From: Sporanaerobium hydrogeniformans
Lineage (GTDB): Bacteria > Bacillota > Clostridia > Lachnospirales > Cellulosilyticaceae
DNA length: 64,000 nt
Direction of reading: 5' to 3'
Assembly: GCF_002735925.1 (NCBI RefSeq)
Contig: NZ_PEDL01000006.1
Coordinates: 93,547-157,546, forward strand
This document shows, piece by piece, positions 43,411 to 53,350 of the stretch. Below the pieces are notes generated by a model, which ran no database searches, was not told the origin of the DNA, and worked only from the letters and a program-made list of their open reading frames with translations. Both the position numbers and the translations under genes were made by a program. Every line of letters starts with the position of its first letter. Within the stretch, counting starts at the first letter, position 1.

Positions 43411-44244
43411 TTAGGATTGCTTAATACATACGGGTATACCACTAACCACCAGGTAGACTTCCCTAGCACTTTTAGCAAACTGCTGATTGACTCTGCCTAT
43501 AATATCTGTATAAATACGTGTCAAACGATTATCAGCAACCGGACTTAATCCTATTTCATTGGTTACTGCAACAAAATAGAGAGAAGTCTTTTCGATTTCT
43601 TCAATAAGCTTAGCAACCTGCTCCTTAATGTGCTTTTCTAATTGATCAATGTCTTCTTGAGAGCATGTGTCATAATCAATGTTTTCTTTAAACATGAGAT
43701 TATTCACCATCAAAGTCACGCAATCTAGTATAACGGTTTCATGCTTTTTCCCAATCTCCCCAATCTGCTTATAAATATCTTCATAAACTTCGTAGGTTGT
43801 CCAGTGATTAGGACGGCTTTGCTGATGCTTTTTTACACGTTCCCTAAAATCATCATCAAAGGGGACGCTAGTAGCAATATACGCCGTACTATTATTTTGT
43901 TCTTTGCAAAGCTGCTCGGCATAGGTGCTTTTACCTGAACGAGCTCCTCCTGTTACTAACACGATTTTGCTCATTTTTTTCTCCTTTACCTCTAACTTAC
44001 CTAACTCCATCACTTCTTTTATATGAGACTGAACATGGCGGTAGCCTTCTTTATCATGAGGCTTTAAGCAATTGATACAACTTTTAATACCATTTTTTAG
44101 ATAGACAAAGTTACCCCCACATTTATTTTTGAGTCCATAAAGAGGGCAATAACAAAAAAGACAATTAAATTCCTCTGGATAAGGAGTAGGATGACATGGG
44201 AAATGTTCACATTCCCTATTTTGTACAAATTCATAACAAGGCAT
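43411..44244 (-). CDS. cobU: Cys-rich domain fused to adenosylcobinamide kinase / guanylyltransferase
   Basis: A 277-residue fusion. Residues 1-60 form a Cys-rich small domain (PF04071-like) with cysteines at 3, 12, 17, 28, 31, 33, 42, 56 and 59. Residues 91-277 are a complete CobU, with P-loop GGARSGKS (99-106), the CVTLMVNNLM strand and VAVTNEIGLSPVADNRLTR. CobU phosphorylates adenosylcobinamide and transfers GMP. An internal ATG at 43974, seven bases after AAAGGAG, is a plausible start for free CobU. It is the last gene of the cobalamin operon, 15 bases after hemL. Confidence 0.9.
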   Translation of the reverse strand: MPCYEFVQNRECEHFPCHPTPYPEEFNCLFCYCPLYGLKNKCGGNFVYLKNGIKSCINCLKPHDKEGYRHVQSHIKEVMELGKLEVKEKKMSKIVLVTGGARSGKSTYAEQLCKEQNNSTAYIATSVPFDDDFRERVKKHQQSRPNHWTTYEVYEDIYKQIGEIGKKHETVILDCVTLMVNNLMFKENIDYDTCSQEDIDQLEKHIKEQVAKLIEEIEKTSLYFVAVTNEIGLSPVADNRLTRIYTDIIGRVNQQFAKSAREVYLVVSGIPVCIKQS

Positions 44245-44259
44245 AGCATCATCTCTTTC

Positions 44260-45555
44260 TTACTTGTTATAAGCTACCTTCAGTGCTTCATAATTAGCCT
44301 TTAAAGTAACATCTAAGTCTTCTTTTGTATGTGCGGTGGAAAGAAAGAGTGCTTCAAATTGCGCAGGTCCCATTAAGATACCTCTTTCTAGCATTGCTTT
44401 GTAGTATTTATTAAATTTCTCTAAATCACAATCCTTCACATCTTCATAGCTTTCTATTTTACCAGAAGTAAAGAAAAGACAAACAAGCGAACCTACTTGA
44501 GTTACCGTAAGCTCTAAATCAAGAGCTTTAAGATTATTACGGATTCCTTGTGCAAGATAACTTGCCTTTTGCTCTAATTCCTTGTAGATACCTGGGTTGT
44601 TTTTAAGCTTTTCCAAGGTCTTTTTCCCTACATACATGGCAAGGGGGTTACCTGATAGCGTACCTGCTTGATAAACTGGCCCACAAGGTGAAACTATTTC
44701 CATAATGTCTTTTCTGCCACCATAGGCACCTACTGGTAGTCCCCCTCCAATAATTTTACCAAAGCAAGCCATATCTGGAACAACACCAAAATATTCAGGT
44801 GAGCTTCCATATCCAAGCCTAAAACCTGTAATCACTTCATCAAAGATAAGGAGGCTATTGTATGCTTTTGTCACTTCTCTTAAATACTCTAAAAATTCCT
44901 TTTTACCTGGTACAAGCCCCATATTTCCTGAAACTGTTTCCACAATCACACAGGCAATATCCTCTCCGTGTTCTTCAAATAAAGCTTTTACAGCTTCTTG
45001 ATTGTTGTATTCACAAACAAGGGTGTGCTTTACTACATCTGCTGGCACACCTGGGCTAGTGGGCACACCAAAAGTTAGGGTACCTGAACCCGATTTCACT
45101 AAAAGAGCATCACTGTGTCCATGATAGCACCCTTCAAATTTAACGATTTTATTTTTACCCGTGTAACCTCTCGCTACACGTAGGGCGCTCATAGTGGCTT
45201 CTGTTCCTGAGCTGACCATACGTACTTCATCAATCCCCTCATAAGCTTCTACGATAAGCTTTGCCATCTCTACTTCAATAGCTGTAGGTGCACCATAACT
45301 GGTTCCTTTGAGGAGCTGTTCTTGTATACCTTCTAAAATATCAGGGCTGCCATGACCAAATAGTAAAGGTCCCCACGAACAGATATAATCAATATACGTA
45401 TTTCCATCTACATCGGTTATTTTACTGCCTTCACCCTTTTCAATAAAAATAGGTTCCATCCCTACTGCCTTAAAAGCTCTTACAGGACTATTCACACCAC
45501 CCGGTATATATTTTACTGCTTCTTCATAAAGTGCCTTAGACTTTGTATGTTGCAT
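44260..45555 (-). CDS. hemL: Glutamate-1-semialdehyde 2,1-aminomutase
   Basis: A 431-residue PLP enzyme making 5-aminolevulinate by the C5 route. The PLP lysine lies in FGKIIGGGLPVGAYGG, and EVITGFRLGYG, the GYTGKNKIVKFEGCYHGH segment and VSSGTEATMSALR are family signatures. It works with hemA in the same operon to feed tetrapyrrole for cobalamin. Length is normal. Confidence 0.95.
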   Translation of the reverse strand: MQHTKSKALYEEAVKYIPGGVNSPVRAFKAVGMEPIFIEKGEGSKITDVDGNTYIDYICSWGPLLFGHGSPDILEGIQEQLLKGTSYGAPTAIEVEMAKLIVEAYEGIDEVRMVSSGTEATMSALRVARGYTGKNKIVKFEGCYHGHSDALLVKSGSGTLTFGVPTSPGVPADVVKHTLVCEYNNQEAVKALFEEHGEDIACVIVETVSGNMGLVPGKKEFLEYLREVTKAYNSLLIFDEVITGFRLGYGSSPEYFGVVPDMACFGKIIGGGLPVGAYGGRKDIMEIVSPCGPVYQAGTLSGNPLAMYVGKKTLEKLKNNPGIYKELEQKASYLAQGIRNNLKALDLELTVTQVGSLVCLFFTSGKIESYEDVKDCDLEKFNKYYKAMLERGILMGPAQFEALFLSTAHTKEDLDVTLKANYEALKVAYNK

Positions 45556-45588
45556 CTTTTCTTCCCTTCTTTTCTCTTTTTAGTTCAC

Positions 45589-47109
45589 TTACTCTTTATC
45601 TTTACTTTTTAATAAGCTATCTTGTACTATTGTGTCTACTAAAGCATTCAGAGTATGCTCAGCTGCTTCTTTATAAACCTTTAAACCATAGCTTTGTATG
45701 GTTTTGGAAGTAATAGGACCTATAGAAATAAGCTTGGTATCTTTGAGTTTATCAAGATTTTCCTGCCCCATAAGTTCTACAAAATACTGGCAAGTAGACG
45801 AACTGGTGAAGGTGATATAGTCCACTTCTCCCTTCTCTAAAGCAGCTTGATAGGACTCTGATAAACCTTCTGGCTTAAGAGTTGTATAAAGCTTTATCTC
45901 TGTTACATGAGCATGCTTTTTAAGTGCCTCGCTTAAATAGTCTCTAGCTATTTGAGACTGTGGTAAAAGAATCCGATCCTCTGGCTTTAAGTGCTCTTTA
46001 AGGCTCTCATAAAGAGACTCAGCAATCGCTTTGGGCGGGATCCCATCTGCTCTTATTCCTTGCATTTTCAGTGCATCGGCTGTTCCTTGACCTACAGCCC
46101 AAATTTGCATATTACTAAGACTTCTTGCATCTTTACCTCTTTGGTGCAGTGTTTCAAAGAAATATTTTACGCCATTAGGACTTGTAAATACAAGATAAGT
46201 ATAGCTGTCTAGCTCTTCCCAAATGGGGCTTGTATCTTCCTCATTTTTTTGAATAGTAATCGTAGGACACTCTAAAACGCTTGCCCCTTGGTCTTGTAGC
46301 TTCATTACAAGATGGCTACTTTGCTCTCTAGAGCGTGTCACCATAATAGTTTTACCAAAAAGCGGTCTTTCTTCAAAAAAATTTAGCTTTTCTCTTAAAT
46401 GGACCACTTCTCCTACTACAATTAACGTAGGTGGCTTCACCTCTTCTTCAAGTGCCTTTTCATAAATATCTTTTAAGTTCCCTACCACAACACATTGTCT
46501 AGGACGTGTTGCCCAGCTCACCAGTGCCACTGGTGTTGTTTCTTTTTTGCCTGCTGCTAAAAGCTTTTCCGTAATGGTTTTTAAGTTGCTTACTCCCATT
46601 AAAAAGACAAGCGTACCACGTAGCTTTGCTAAAGCCTCAAAAGGAATCTCTTCCTCTGCTCCATCTCTTAAATGACCTGTAATGACATGAAAAGAGGAAG
46701 CATAATCACGATGCGTAATAGGGATCCCCGCATAACAAAGTCCACCTATAGCAGAAGTAATGCCTGGAACGGTTTCAAAGCTTAAACCTTGCTCTAAAAG
46801 GTACTCTGCCTCTTCTCCCCCTCTTCCAAATACATAAGGGTCTCCCCCCTTTAAGCGGGTTACCCATTTACCTTCTTTGGCTTTTTCTACAATGAGGGCA
46901 TTAATCTCGTCTTGTGGTAGCGTGTGATGACTGCCCGCTTTACCGACATAGATGATTTCACAACCTGCTTTAGCTTCCTTTAAGTAGTCTTCATTTGCTA
47001 AACGGTCATAGACGATCACGTCTGCCTTTTGAATGCACTCTAAGCCTCTTAATGTCATAAGCTTATAATCACCAGGGCCTGCTCCTACTAAATAAACCTT
47101 CCCCTCCAT
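45589..47109 (-). CDS. cobA-hemD: Uroporphyrinogen-III C-methyltransferase / uroporphyrinogen-III synthase fusion
   Basis: A 506-residue fusion. Residues 1-245 are the SAM-dependent CobA/SUMT (VYLVGAGPGDYKLMTLRGL, VTRLKGGDPYVFGRGGEEAE, PGITSAIGGLCYAGIPITHR). Residues about 250-506 are HemD (KTIMVTRSREQSS, VFTSPNGVKYFFE, TFTSSSTCQYF). It cyclises hydroxymethylbilane to uro'gen III and methylates it to precorrin-2. The fusion is common in clostridial B12 operons. AAGGAGG precedes the ATG. Confidence 0.95.
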   Translation of the reverse strand: MEGKVYLVGAGPGDYKLMTLRGLECIQKADVIVYDRLANEDYLKEAKAGCEIIYVGKAGSHHTLPQDEINALIVEKAKEGKWVTRLKGGDPYVFGRGGEEAEYLLEQGLSFETVPGITSAIGGLCYAGIPITHRDYASSFHVITGHLRDGAEEEIPFEALAKLRGTLVFLMGVSNLKTITEKLLAAGKKETTPVALVSWATRPRQCVVVGNLKDIYEKALEEEVKPPTLIVVGEVVHLREKLNFFEERPLFGKTIMVTRSREQSSHLVMKLQDQGASVLECPTITIQKNEEDTSPIWEELDSYTYLVFTSPNGVKYFFETLHQRGKDARSLSNMQIWAVGQGTADALKMQGIRADGIPPKAIAESLYESLKEHLKPEDRILLPQSQIARDYLSEALKKHAHVTEIKLYTTLKPEGLSESYQAALEKGEVDYITFTSSSTCQYFVELMGQENLDKLKDTKLISIGPITSKTIQSYGLKVYKEAAEHTLNALVDTIVQDSLLKSKDKE

Positions 47110-47150
47110 TTGCTTCCTCCTTTTTATCCTTTTTATATTTTTAAACTCTT

Positions 47151-48389
47151 TTACCCTTCACGCCTAAAAAGAGTTTCTACTGCTTCCAAATATTGCTTAC
47201 GTTTTTCATCATTTTCTAGCTGCTTAAGCTTTTTAGCTGGCATTCTTACAAATTTATTAAGGGCTGCTCCCAACATCTTTTCAATAACCTTTTTATCCTC
47301 TTCTGATAAATGTGTCTTTTTATAAATGACCTCTAAGGTATCTTGCTCTATCGATTTTTTAGTTTCATCTAAAAGCTTTAATGCACTATCCATATCGGAA
47401 TGCTCTAACCAATTCATTAGCACTTCTATTTTTTCTTCTATAAGTATCTCTGCTTCTTTCGCAAGAGCTTGCCTTCTTTGATTATTGGTTTCACAGACAT
47501 TTTTCAAACTATCAATATCAAACAAACTAACATGAGGCATCTCACCTATACGTGGGTCGATATCTCTTGGAAGTGCAATGTCAATACAGCAGAGCGGTTT
47601 TACAAGAGTAGGAAGCTTTTCTTTTCTCAAAATAATATGAGGAGAAGCTGTCGCACAAATCACCCCGTCCACCTCTGGCAACAGGTTATAGCGGTCTTCA
47701 TAAGCAATAATTTCTATCTCTTCATAGCTTTTTTCAAGAGCCTTCGCCTTACCATGGGTACGATTGGATAAATAAATTTTCCCTACGTGTTCCTCATGTA
47801 AATAGCTAAGCACCAATTGACTCATCTTACCTGCTCCTATAACAAGCAACTTCCTATCTTCTAAATCACCTAATTGCTGTTTTAAAAACTTCGTTGCTAC
47901 ATAACTAATAGAGAGGGGATGCTCCGAGATTTTTAGCTGATGCTTGATACTTTTAGCCGTTGTGATAGCTTCTCTAAAAATTTTATTAAGTAGCTTTCCA
48001 CTTCCTTTTTCTTCTCTAGCTAGCTCCCATGCCTCTTTTACTTGTCCTAATATTTGGTCTTCTCCTAATACCAATGAATCGAGACCTATGGCTACCTCAT
48101 ATAGGTGCTTAAGAACATCTTTTCCTTTGTAAATACTTAGGTAATCCTCTGCTTCCCCTACTCCCATTCGTTTTTTATAGAAGTTCTTAAAAAAGGTGAC
48201 TCCTGTTTGAAGCTCACTCCCCCAAATATAGATTTCACTTCGATTACAGGTTGAAAGGATGACTATTTCTTCTATCCCCTGCTCCTTCGCTTTATGGAAA
48301 AGCTCCTTTTTTTGGGATTGTGTAAAAGAAACACTCTCTCTTATTTCGATAGGACATAAATGATTCACACCTACCATCCCAATATTCAT
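47151..48389 (-). CDS. hemA: Glutamyl-tRNA reductase
   Basis: A 412-residue enzyme reducing glutamyl-tRNA to glutamate-1-semialdehyde. The catalytic cysteine is in ILSTCNRSEIY (residue 50), followed by GLDSLVLGEDQILGQVK and the NADPH-binding loop LLVIGAGKMSQLV. The C-terminal dimerisation helices are present. It lies between cbiL and cobA-hemD, so aminolevulinate supply is tied to B12 demand. Confidence 0.95.
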   Translation of the reverse strand: MNIGMVGVNHLCPIEIRESVSFTQSQKKELFHKAKEQGIEEIVILSTCNRSEIYIWGSELQTGVTFFKNFYKKRMGVGEAEDYLSIYKGKDVLKHLYEVAIGLDSLVLGEDQILGQVKEAWELAREEKGSGKLLNKIFREAITTAKSIKHQLKISEHPLSISYVATKFLKQQLGDLEDRKLLVIGAGKMSQLVLSYLHEEHVGKIYLSNRTHGKAKALEKSYEEIEIIAYEDRYNLLPEVDGVICATASPHIILRKEKLPTLVKPLCCIDIALPRDIDPRIGEMPHVSLFDIDSLKNVCETNNQRRQALAKEAEILIEEKIEVLMNWLEHSDMDSALKLLDETKKSIEQDTLEVIYKKTHLSEEDKKVIEKMLGAALNKFVRMPAKKLKQLENDEKRKQYLEAVETLFRREG

Positions 48390-48405
48390 AGTCTTCGCCT
48401 ACTTT

Positions 48406-49110
48406 CTAACCAAGATTGCTCCTATTTACTAAGATGGTAGAGAAATAGGAGATTTTTTCTTTTAGATGTATATCACTTAAATCCGTATAAACAGTCTCTC
48501 CCTCTTGAGAAGAATTACTTACTAAAATAGCTGACTTTAATAAATCATATTTTTCTAACATGCTTACAATGGACTCAAGGTGACGGTATACCTTCATAAG
48601 TACCAAGTTACTATAACTTTTCATCGCTTCTTCAATGATCTCTTTCTCCGCTGTACAAGGTAAGATGATAAGAGGCTCCTTGTCCATAACCAATGGGAAA
48701 TTTTGACTGGATGCAATATTTGAAAAAGAAGAGATGCCAGGTATTGTCTCAATAGCTACCTGATCTTTTAACTTATTCATAATATACACATAAGTACTAT
48801 AGATCATAGGGTCACCTAGTGTAATAAAACCTACATTTTTACCTTGTTTAACATCTTCAATAATTTCATCAGCTACCCTTTGCCACTCCCTATCCTTCTC
48901 CTCCACATTAAAGGTCATAGGGAAATGACGCTCTTTAATCAAAAGCTCTTCTTTTAAATGGGGTTTAGCAATGGAAAAAGCTAAGCTTCCTCCCTCCTTT
49001 TGTGCCTCTGGAGTGTATAAAACATCAAGCTGATGAAATACCTCTACTGCCTTTAAAGTAAGTAAGGAAGGGTCTCCGGGTCCCGTTCCAATACCATAAA
49101 ATTTTGCCAT
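48406..49110 (-). CDS. cbiL: Cobalt-factor II C20-methyltransferase
   Basis: A 234-residue tetrapyrrole methylase. The start FYGIGTGPGDPSLLTLKAVE and the YTPEAQKEGGSLA segment, with FITLGDPMIYSTYVYI and TIPGISSFSN later, fit CbiL/CobI. It methylates C20 of cobalt-factor II in the anaerobic route. AAGGAGG precedes the ATG, 12 bases after cbiK. Confidence 0.92.
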   Translation of the reverse strand: MAKFYGIGTGPGDPSLLTLKAVEVFHQLDVLYTPEAQKEGGSLAFSIAKPHLKEELLIKERHFPMTFNVEEKDREWQRVADEIIEDVKQGKNVGFITLGDPMIYSTYVYIMNKLKDQVAIETIPGISSFSNIASSQNFPLVMDKEPLIILPCTAEKEIIEEAMKSYSNLVLMKVYRHLESIVSMLEKYDLLKSAILVSNSSQEGETVYTDLSDIHLKEKISYFSTILVNRSNLG

Positions 49111-49122
49111 ATTGATTCCTCC

Positions 49123-49899
49123 TTAAGCCTTTAAGCTTTCTTTAGCATGCTCTACAAATAATTCTCTTATAAAAGCATTCTCTCCTAAACCTTTTAAAAG
49201 TACTTCTACCTGGATGTTCGCTTTAAGAAGCTGATTCACCCATGAATCCTCTTCTTCTCCTGCCATATCATTTTCTGCATGATCGCCTGCAACTAGCATA
49301 AAAGGTAGGAGATAAACAAAACGAATACTTTTTGCCTTTAAATCTTCTAAAACATGCTCAAAGGTAGGATATCCTTCTACCGTTCCCATATAGACAGGAA
49401 TGCCTTGCTTTCTAAAAGCATGTTCGAGTGCACAATAAGCACTAAAGCAAGGATGGGTTGTGCCATGTCCCATAAATACAATGGCTTCATCTTCCTTTAA
49501 AGAGGGTAGTTCCTTTGCTACACTCTGCACGGTTTTCTCATAATCTTCAATCGTTGTAAGAAGTGGTCTACCAATGGAAAGGGACTTAAAGCTTTCCTTG
49601 AAGGGTTCAATAGAAGCTTTCATCTTATCATATTCATCACCACAAATAATATGTAAAGATTGGATAACTACTTCTTCATAGCCTAAAGCTTTAATACGTT
49701 CTAGTGCTTCAAAAGGTGTATCGATGATAAGGTTATCACGCCTTTTAAGCTTTTCAATAATCATATAAGACGTATAGGCTCTAAAAAAATCATAGCCTGG
49801 AAAAGCTACACTTAAGTCTTTTTCACAGGCTTCAATAGTCTTTTCACGGGTTTCTTTATAGGTTGTTCCAAAGCTTATAACAAGTAAGGCTTTTTTCAT
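49123..49899 (-). CDS. cbiK: Sirohydrochlorin cobaltochelatase
   Basis: A 258-residue class II chelatase that inserts Co2+ into sirohydrochlorin, the committing step of the anaerobic pathway. The fold begins KKALLVISFGTTYKETREKT. The metal and catalytic histidines appear in FMGHGTTHPCFSAY and LVAGDHAENDMAGE. No signal peptide, so it is the cytoplasmic form. The 111-base gap before it is the longest in the operon, with no promoter or structure that I recognise. Confidence 0.94.
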   Translation of the reverse strand: MKKALLVISFGTTYKETREKTIEACEKDLSVAFPGYDFFRAYTSYMIIEKLKRRDNLIIDTPFEALERIKALGYEEVVIQSLHIICGDEYDKMKASIEPFKESFKSLSIGRPLLTTIEDYEKTVQSVAKELPSLKEDEAIVFMGHGTTHPCFSAYCALEHAFRKQGIPVYMGTVEGYPTFEHVLEDLKAKSIRFVYLLPFMLVAGDHAENDMAGEEEDSWVNQLLKANIQVEVLLKGLGENAFIRELFVEHAKESLKA

Positions 49900-50010
49900 G
49901 GTTTTCTTCCTTTCTCTTTAGCGTTTCTTTTTAGTTTAACGGGTGTCGTTTCACTTTGCTTGTAGTTCTATTTGATTATTTGGTCTTTATTTTATATCTC
50001 ACATTTCTTG

Positions 50011-50757
50011 CTAGAGACTCTCTATAAGTTCATCAAGATGATGAAAAACACATCTATAATTGAAACAGGGTCTTTTAATCACTACGATGGGAATGTCTAA
50101 GGCTTTAGCTGCCTCAACCTTTTCTATAAATCCACCTTCCTTGCCACTTTCCTTTGTTAAAACCACATCTGATAAAGTGGCTGAAAAAAAAGCACGGTTC
50201 ATGTCCTCACTAAAAGGTCCTTTCATCGCAATAAGGTGGTCTGCCTGAAAGCCTAATGCTTCACACTCGCCAAGTACCTGACTCGTTGGCAATACCCTAG
50301 CAAACAGCATTTTATGTCCTAGCCTCTCCTTAAAAAATGCCAAATGCTTACTACCTGTCGCAAGAAAAATTCTTTCTCCTAGGCTTGCTACTAGCTCACA
50401 GGCCTCCTCAAGTGAGGAAACAACATGTAGCTTAGAGTAGCTCATCTCTTCTAAAAGCGAAGGACGCTCATAACGTTTATAGGTCACGTTAAGGGCCTGT
50501 GTTACTTTTTGAGCAATTTGGGATACCTCTATGGCATAAGGATGGGTGGCATCGATCACTGTCTCAATGTGATTTTCAAGAAGAAAGCTTTTCATTTCAT
50601 GTTCATTCATCTTACCTAGCTGTACCTGATCTGTATAAGGCAGGCAAAGTTCTTTCCCATAAGCTGAGGTCACTGAAACCAAATAGGCTTGTTGCCGCTT
50701 ATTAAGCCGTTCACAAATTTGTAAGCTATCTGAAGTCCCTCCTAGAACTAAAATCAT
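50011..50757 (-). CDS. cbiJ: Precorrin-6A / cobalt-precorrin-6A reductase
   Basis: A 248-residue CbiJ/CobK reductase. Markers are ILVLGGTSDSLQICERL at the N-terminus, VIDATHPYAIEVSQ, RYERPSLLEE and the VVLTKESGKEGGFIEKV segment. It reduces cobalt-precorrin-6A with NADH or NADPH. It starts with an ATGA overlap with the stop of cbiH. Confidence 0.92.
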   Translation of the reverse strand: MILVLGGTSDSLQICERLNKRQQAYLVSVTSAYGKELCLPYTDQVQLGKMNEHEMKSFLLENHIETVIDATHPYAIEVSQIAQKVTQALNVTYKRYERPSLLEEMSYSKLHVVSSLEEACELVASLGERIFLATGSKHLAFFKERLGHKMLFARVLPTSQVLGECEALGFQADHLIAMKGPFSEDMNRAFFSATLSDVVLTKESGKEGGFIEKVEAAKALDIPIVVIKRPCFNYRCVFHHLDELIESL

Positions 50758-51479
50758 ACACTGTAACCCCTTGGTGTAATCATATAACCATCTGCTGTGT
50801 AAGTGGATTTATTTCCAATAATGACCATAGTGGTCATGTCCACCTGCTCATAATTCATCTCACCGTATTTCATAATGCACTTTTCTTCCTCTGCTCTTCC
50901 GATGTTTTTAATAATCCCCACTGGGGTATTGGGATTTTTATACGGTGCCATGATTTCGAAGGCCTTCTCTAAATGTCCACTTCTGCCTTTACTACGTGGG
51001 TTATAAAGGCAAATCACAAAATCTGCTTCAGCTGCTAAACGTAATCTTTTCTCAATGACTTCCCAAGGTGTTAATAAATCACTTAGACTAATATGACAAA
51101 AATCATGCATAATCGGTGCACCGAGTATACTGGCTCCACCAATACTGGCTGTTACCCCTGGAATCACCTTAACGGGTAAATCTAAGCCCTCTTTTGTTAC
51201 AAGCTCTAAAATAAGTCCCGCCATTCCGTAAATCCCACTGTCTCCACTACTTACTACCGCTACACGTTTGCCTGTTTTGGCGATTTCAATGGCTTCTTTA
51301 CACCGCTCTACTTCTTGGCGCATCCCATTTCTCACAATTTGTTTGTCCTGTAGCATCTCTTTAATAAGGTCAATATACGTTTTATACCCAATAATCACCT
51401 CAGCTTTTTCAATAGCCTCAATAGCTTCTAACGTCATTGTCGCCTTAGAACCTGGTCCGATTCCTATAATTTCAATCAT
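50754..51479 (-). CDS. cbiH: Cobalt-precorrin-3B C17-methyltransferase
   Basis: A 241-residue tetrapyrrole methylase with IIGIGPGSKATMTLEAIEAI, VAVVSSGDSGIYGMAG and VIPGVTASIGGASILGAPIM, the CbiH/CobJ signature, and FVICLYNPRSKGRSGHL. It drives ring contraction with methylation at C17. It overlaps cbiG by eight bases upstream and cbiJ by four downstream. Confidence 0.94.
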   Translation of the reverse strand: MIEIIGIGPGSKATMTLEAIEAIEKAEVIIGYKTYIDLIKEMLQDKQIVRNGMRQEVERCKEAIEIAKTGKRVAVVSSGDSGIYGMAGLILELVTKEGLDLPVKVIPGVTASIGGASILGAPIMHDFCHISLSDLLTPWEVIEKRLRLAAEADFVICLYNPRSKGRSGHLEKAFEIMAPYKNPNTPVGIIKNIGRAEEEKCIMKYGEMNYEQVDMTTMVIIGNKSTYTADGYMITPRGYSV

Positions 51480-52614
51480 TTTTTATCCTCCCGACAGCAA
51501 AGGTAATCCCTTCATATTTTTGTTTCTCTATAAGTAAGTGCCCACTTAAAAGATAGGCAACTGGCTCGGCTACAGCGTATACACCTACTTGTTTTTTTAC
51601 AAACTCGGATTTCTCAAACTGCTCTTCTACCTCTTTAATAGCTTCCTTGGAAAAGGTAATAAAGGGAAGGGCTAAATCCTCAGCAAGCGTCCTAATTGCC
51701 TGTTCATCCTTTTTAATATCTATACTTCCTATTTGGTAAAAAGCTTCTTTAGACAAATCCTCTTTAACTAAAAAGGCTTCAAAGACTTCACGCATATGCA
51801 AAGGCTGTGTATCTTTACGGCAACCTACCCCTAAAACAAGATTTTTAGGAGTGAGCTTGAGCACCTTTGACCTTTCTCTTATAGGAAGTTCATCCTGTAT
51901 TCCTACTTTTTTATACGTTATATAAATCAATTTTTTATACTCTTTTAAAGTCTCTTCACTTAAAAAGGCTTCTAAGGAATGGAATAAAGTAAAACCTTCT
52001 GCTTCCTTTAGCTTTTCTAAGTTGACTTGAAGGTCACTATAGAGAGCAACCTTCTCTCCTGCTACTAAAAGTGCATTCACTTCTTTTAGCTGTCTTCTAA
52101 TAGGTGTTAAAGGCACACCTAATCTTTGAGCTAATAAATCCAGAGCTCCCTTTTGATTGACATCTGTTGCAGTTGTAATAACAGGATTTGCTCCTAAATA
52201 GTCACTCACCTCTAAAGTAAGGGCATTGGCGCCACCTACATGCCCGCTTAAAAGGCTAATCACGTTGTGTCCCTTTTCATCTATTACTAAAATGGCTGGA
52301 TCTAAAAGCTTATCTTGTACATAAGGCGCAATGGAACGTACCACAATACCCGTTGCCATAATAAAGATCAGTGCTTCATAACGTGTAAAAAGCTCTCCTA
52401 CTACCTCACCTAATCTGCCTTCAATAGGAAAAATAGCTTCTGCCTTCTCCTCATCTTTAAAAGAGGTATAAGCCTCTAGATGCTTAGTCTCATTTAAAAG
52501 TTTAGAAGCGATATAAAGGTGAGGCATGGTAAAACAACCGCTTAACCTTAAAGCTAGGCTAAAGCCTTGAGGGGTGAGTGCTAAAAGAGCTATTTTTTTA
52601 GCCTCGGTACTCAT
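51472..52614 (-). CDS. cbiG: Cobalt-precorrin-5A hydrolase
   Basis: A 380-residue protein with the CbiG N-terminal region ([33 protein letters not shown]) and the C-terminal CobE/GbiG domain ([34 protein letters not shown]). It opens the lactone ring, releasing acetaldehyde. It overlaps cbiF by 17 bases. Confidence 0.94.
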   Translation of the reverse strand: MSTEAKKIALLALTPQGFSLALRLSGCFTMPHLYIASKLLNETKHLEAYTSFKDEEKAEAIFPIEGRLGEVVGELFTRYEALIFIMATGIVVRSIAPYVQDKLLDPAILVIDEKGHNVISLLSGHVGGANALTLEVSDYLGANPVITTATDVNQKGALDLLAQRLGVPLTPIRRQLKEVNALLVAGEKVALYSDLQVNLEKLKEAEGFTLFHSLEAFLSEETLKEYKKLIYITYKKVGIQDELPIRERSKVLKLTPKNLVLGVGCRKDTQPLHMREVFEAFLVKEDLSKEAFYQIGSIDIKKDEQAIRTLAEDLALPFITFSKEAIKEVEEQFEKSEFVKKQVGVYAVAEPVAYLLSGHLLIEKQKYEGITFAVGRIKND

Positions 52615-53350
52615 GACTAAAGTCCTTGTCGTAAAGCTTGGAATAGTTATAGGTATCTCCTAAAAATTCACCTACTAAAATAAGAGCTGTTTTAGTAATC
52701 CCATCTTCTTTTACTTTTTGAACAATATCTTTAAGTGTTCCTTTTAGGATTTTTTCATCTGGCCAAGTCGCTTTATACACAATAGCAATCGGCGTAGTCT
52801 CTCTATAGCCCCCTTCTATTAGTTCTGTTACTACCTTTTCAATCATTTGAACAGATAAAAAGATGACCATAGAGGTTTGATGCTGTGCATAGCTTCTTAT
52901 AGACTCTTTACTGGGTACAGGTGTTCTCCCTTCTGCCCTTGTAATAATCACACTTTGTGATACCTCTGGCACTGTATATTCAGCACCTAATGCCGAAGCT
53001 GCCCCTAAGAAGGAACTGACACCTGGTGTGCAGTCATATTGAAGTCCTAACTTACCTAATTCCTCAGCCTGTTCACGAATAGACCCATAAATGGAAAAAT
53101 CACCTGTTTGCAATCTAACGACCTTTTTATTTTCTCTTAAACCTCTTTCCATTACCTCTATGATTTGCCCTAAATCCATAGAAGCACTATCATGGATCTC
53201 ACACTCTGGCTTGCAGTAAGTAAGAAGCTCTGGATTTACCAAAGAACCAGCATAAATCACAATATCTGCTGTTTGCAAATGACGATACCCTTTTAGAGTA
53301 ATTAATTCTTTATCTCCTGGTCCTGCTCCTACAAAATGTACTTTATTCAT
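52598..53350 (-). CDS. cbiF: Cobalt-precorrin-4 C11-methyltransferase
   Basis: A 250-residue tetrapyrrole methylase. [51 protein letters not shown] and [16 protein letters not shown] are the CbiF/CobM signature. It methylates C11. It overlaps cbiT (eight bases) and cbiG. Confidence 0.95.
   Translation of the reverse strand: MNKVHFVGAGPGDKELITLKGYRHLQTADIVIYAGSLVNPELLTYCKPECEIHDSASMDLGQIIEVMERGLRENKKVVRLQTGDFSIYGSIREQAEELGKLGLQYDCTPGVSSFLGAASALGAEYTVPEVSQSVIITRAEGRTPVPSKESIRSYAQHQTSMVIFLSVQMIEKVVTELIEGGYRETTPIAIVYKATWPDEKILKGTLKDIVQKVKEDGITKTALILVGEFLGDTYNYSKLYDKDFSHEYRG

Noticed and set aside
49900..50010. Possible extra promoter or small gene between cbiJ and cbiK
   Set aside because: The 111-base gap has no convincing promoter, hairpin or reading frame.
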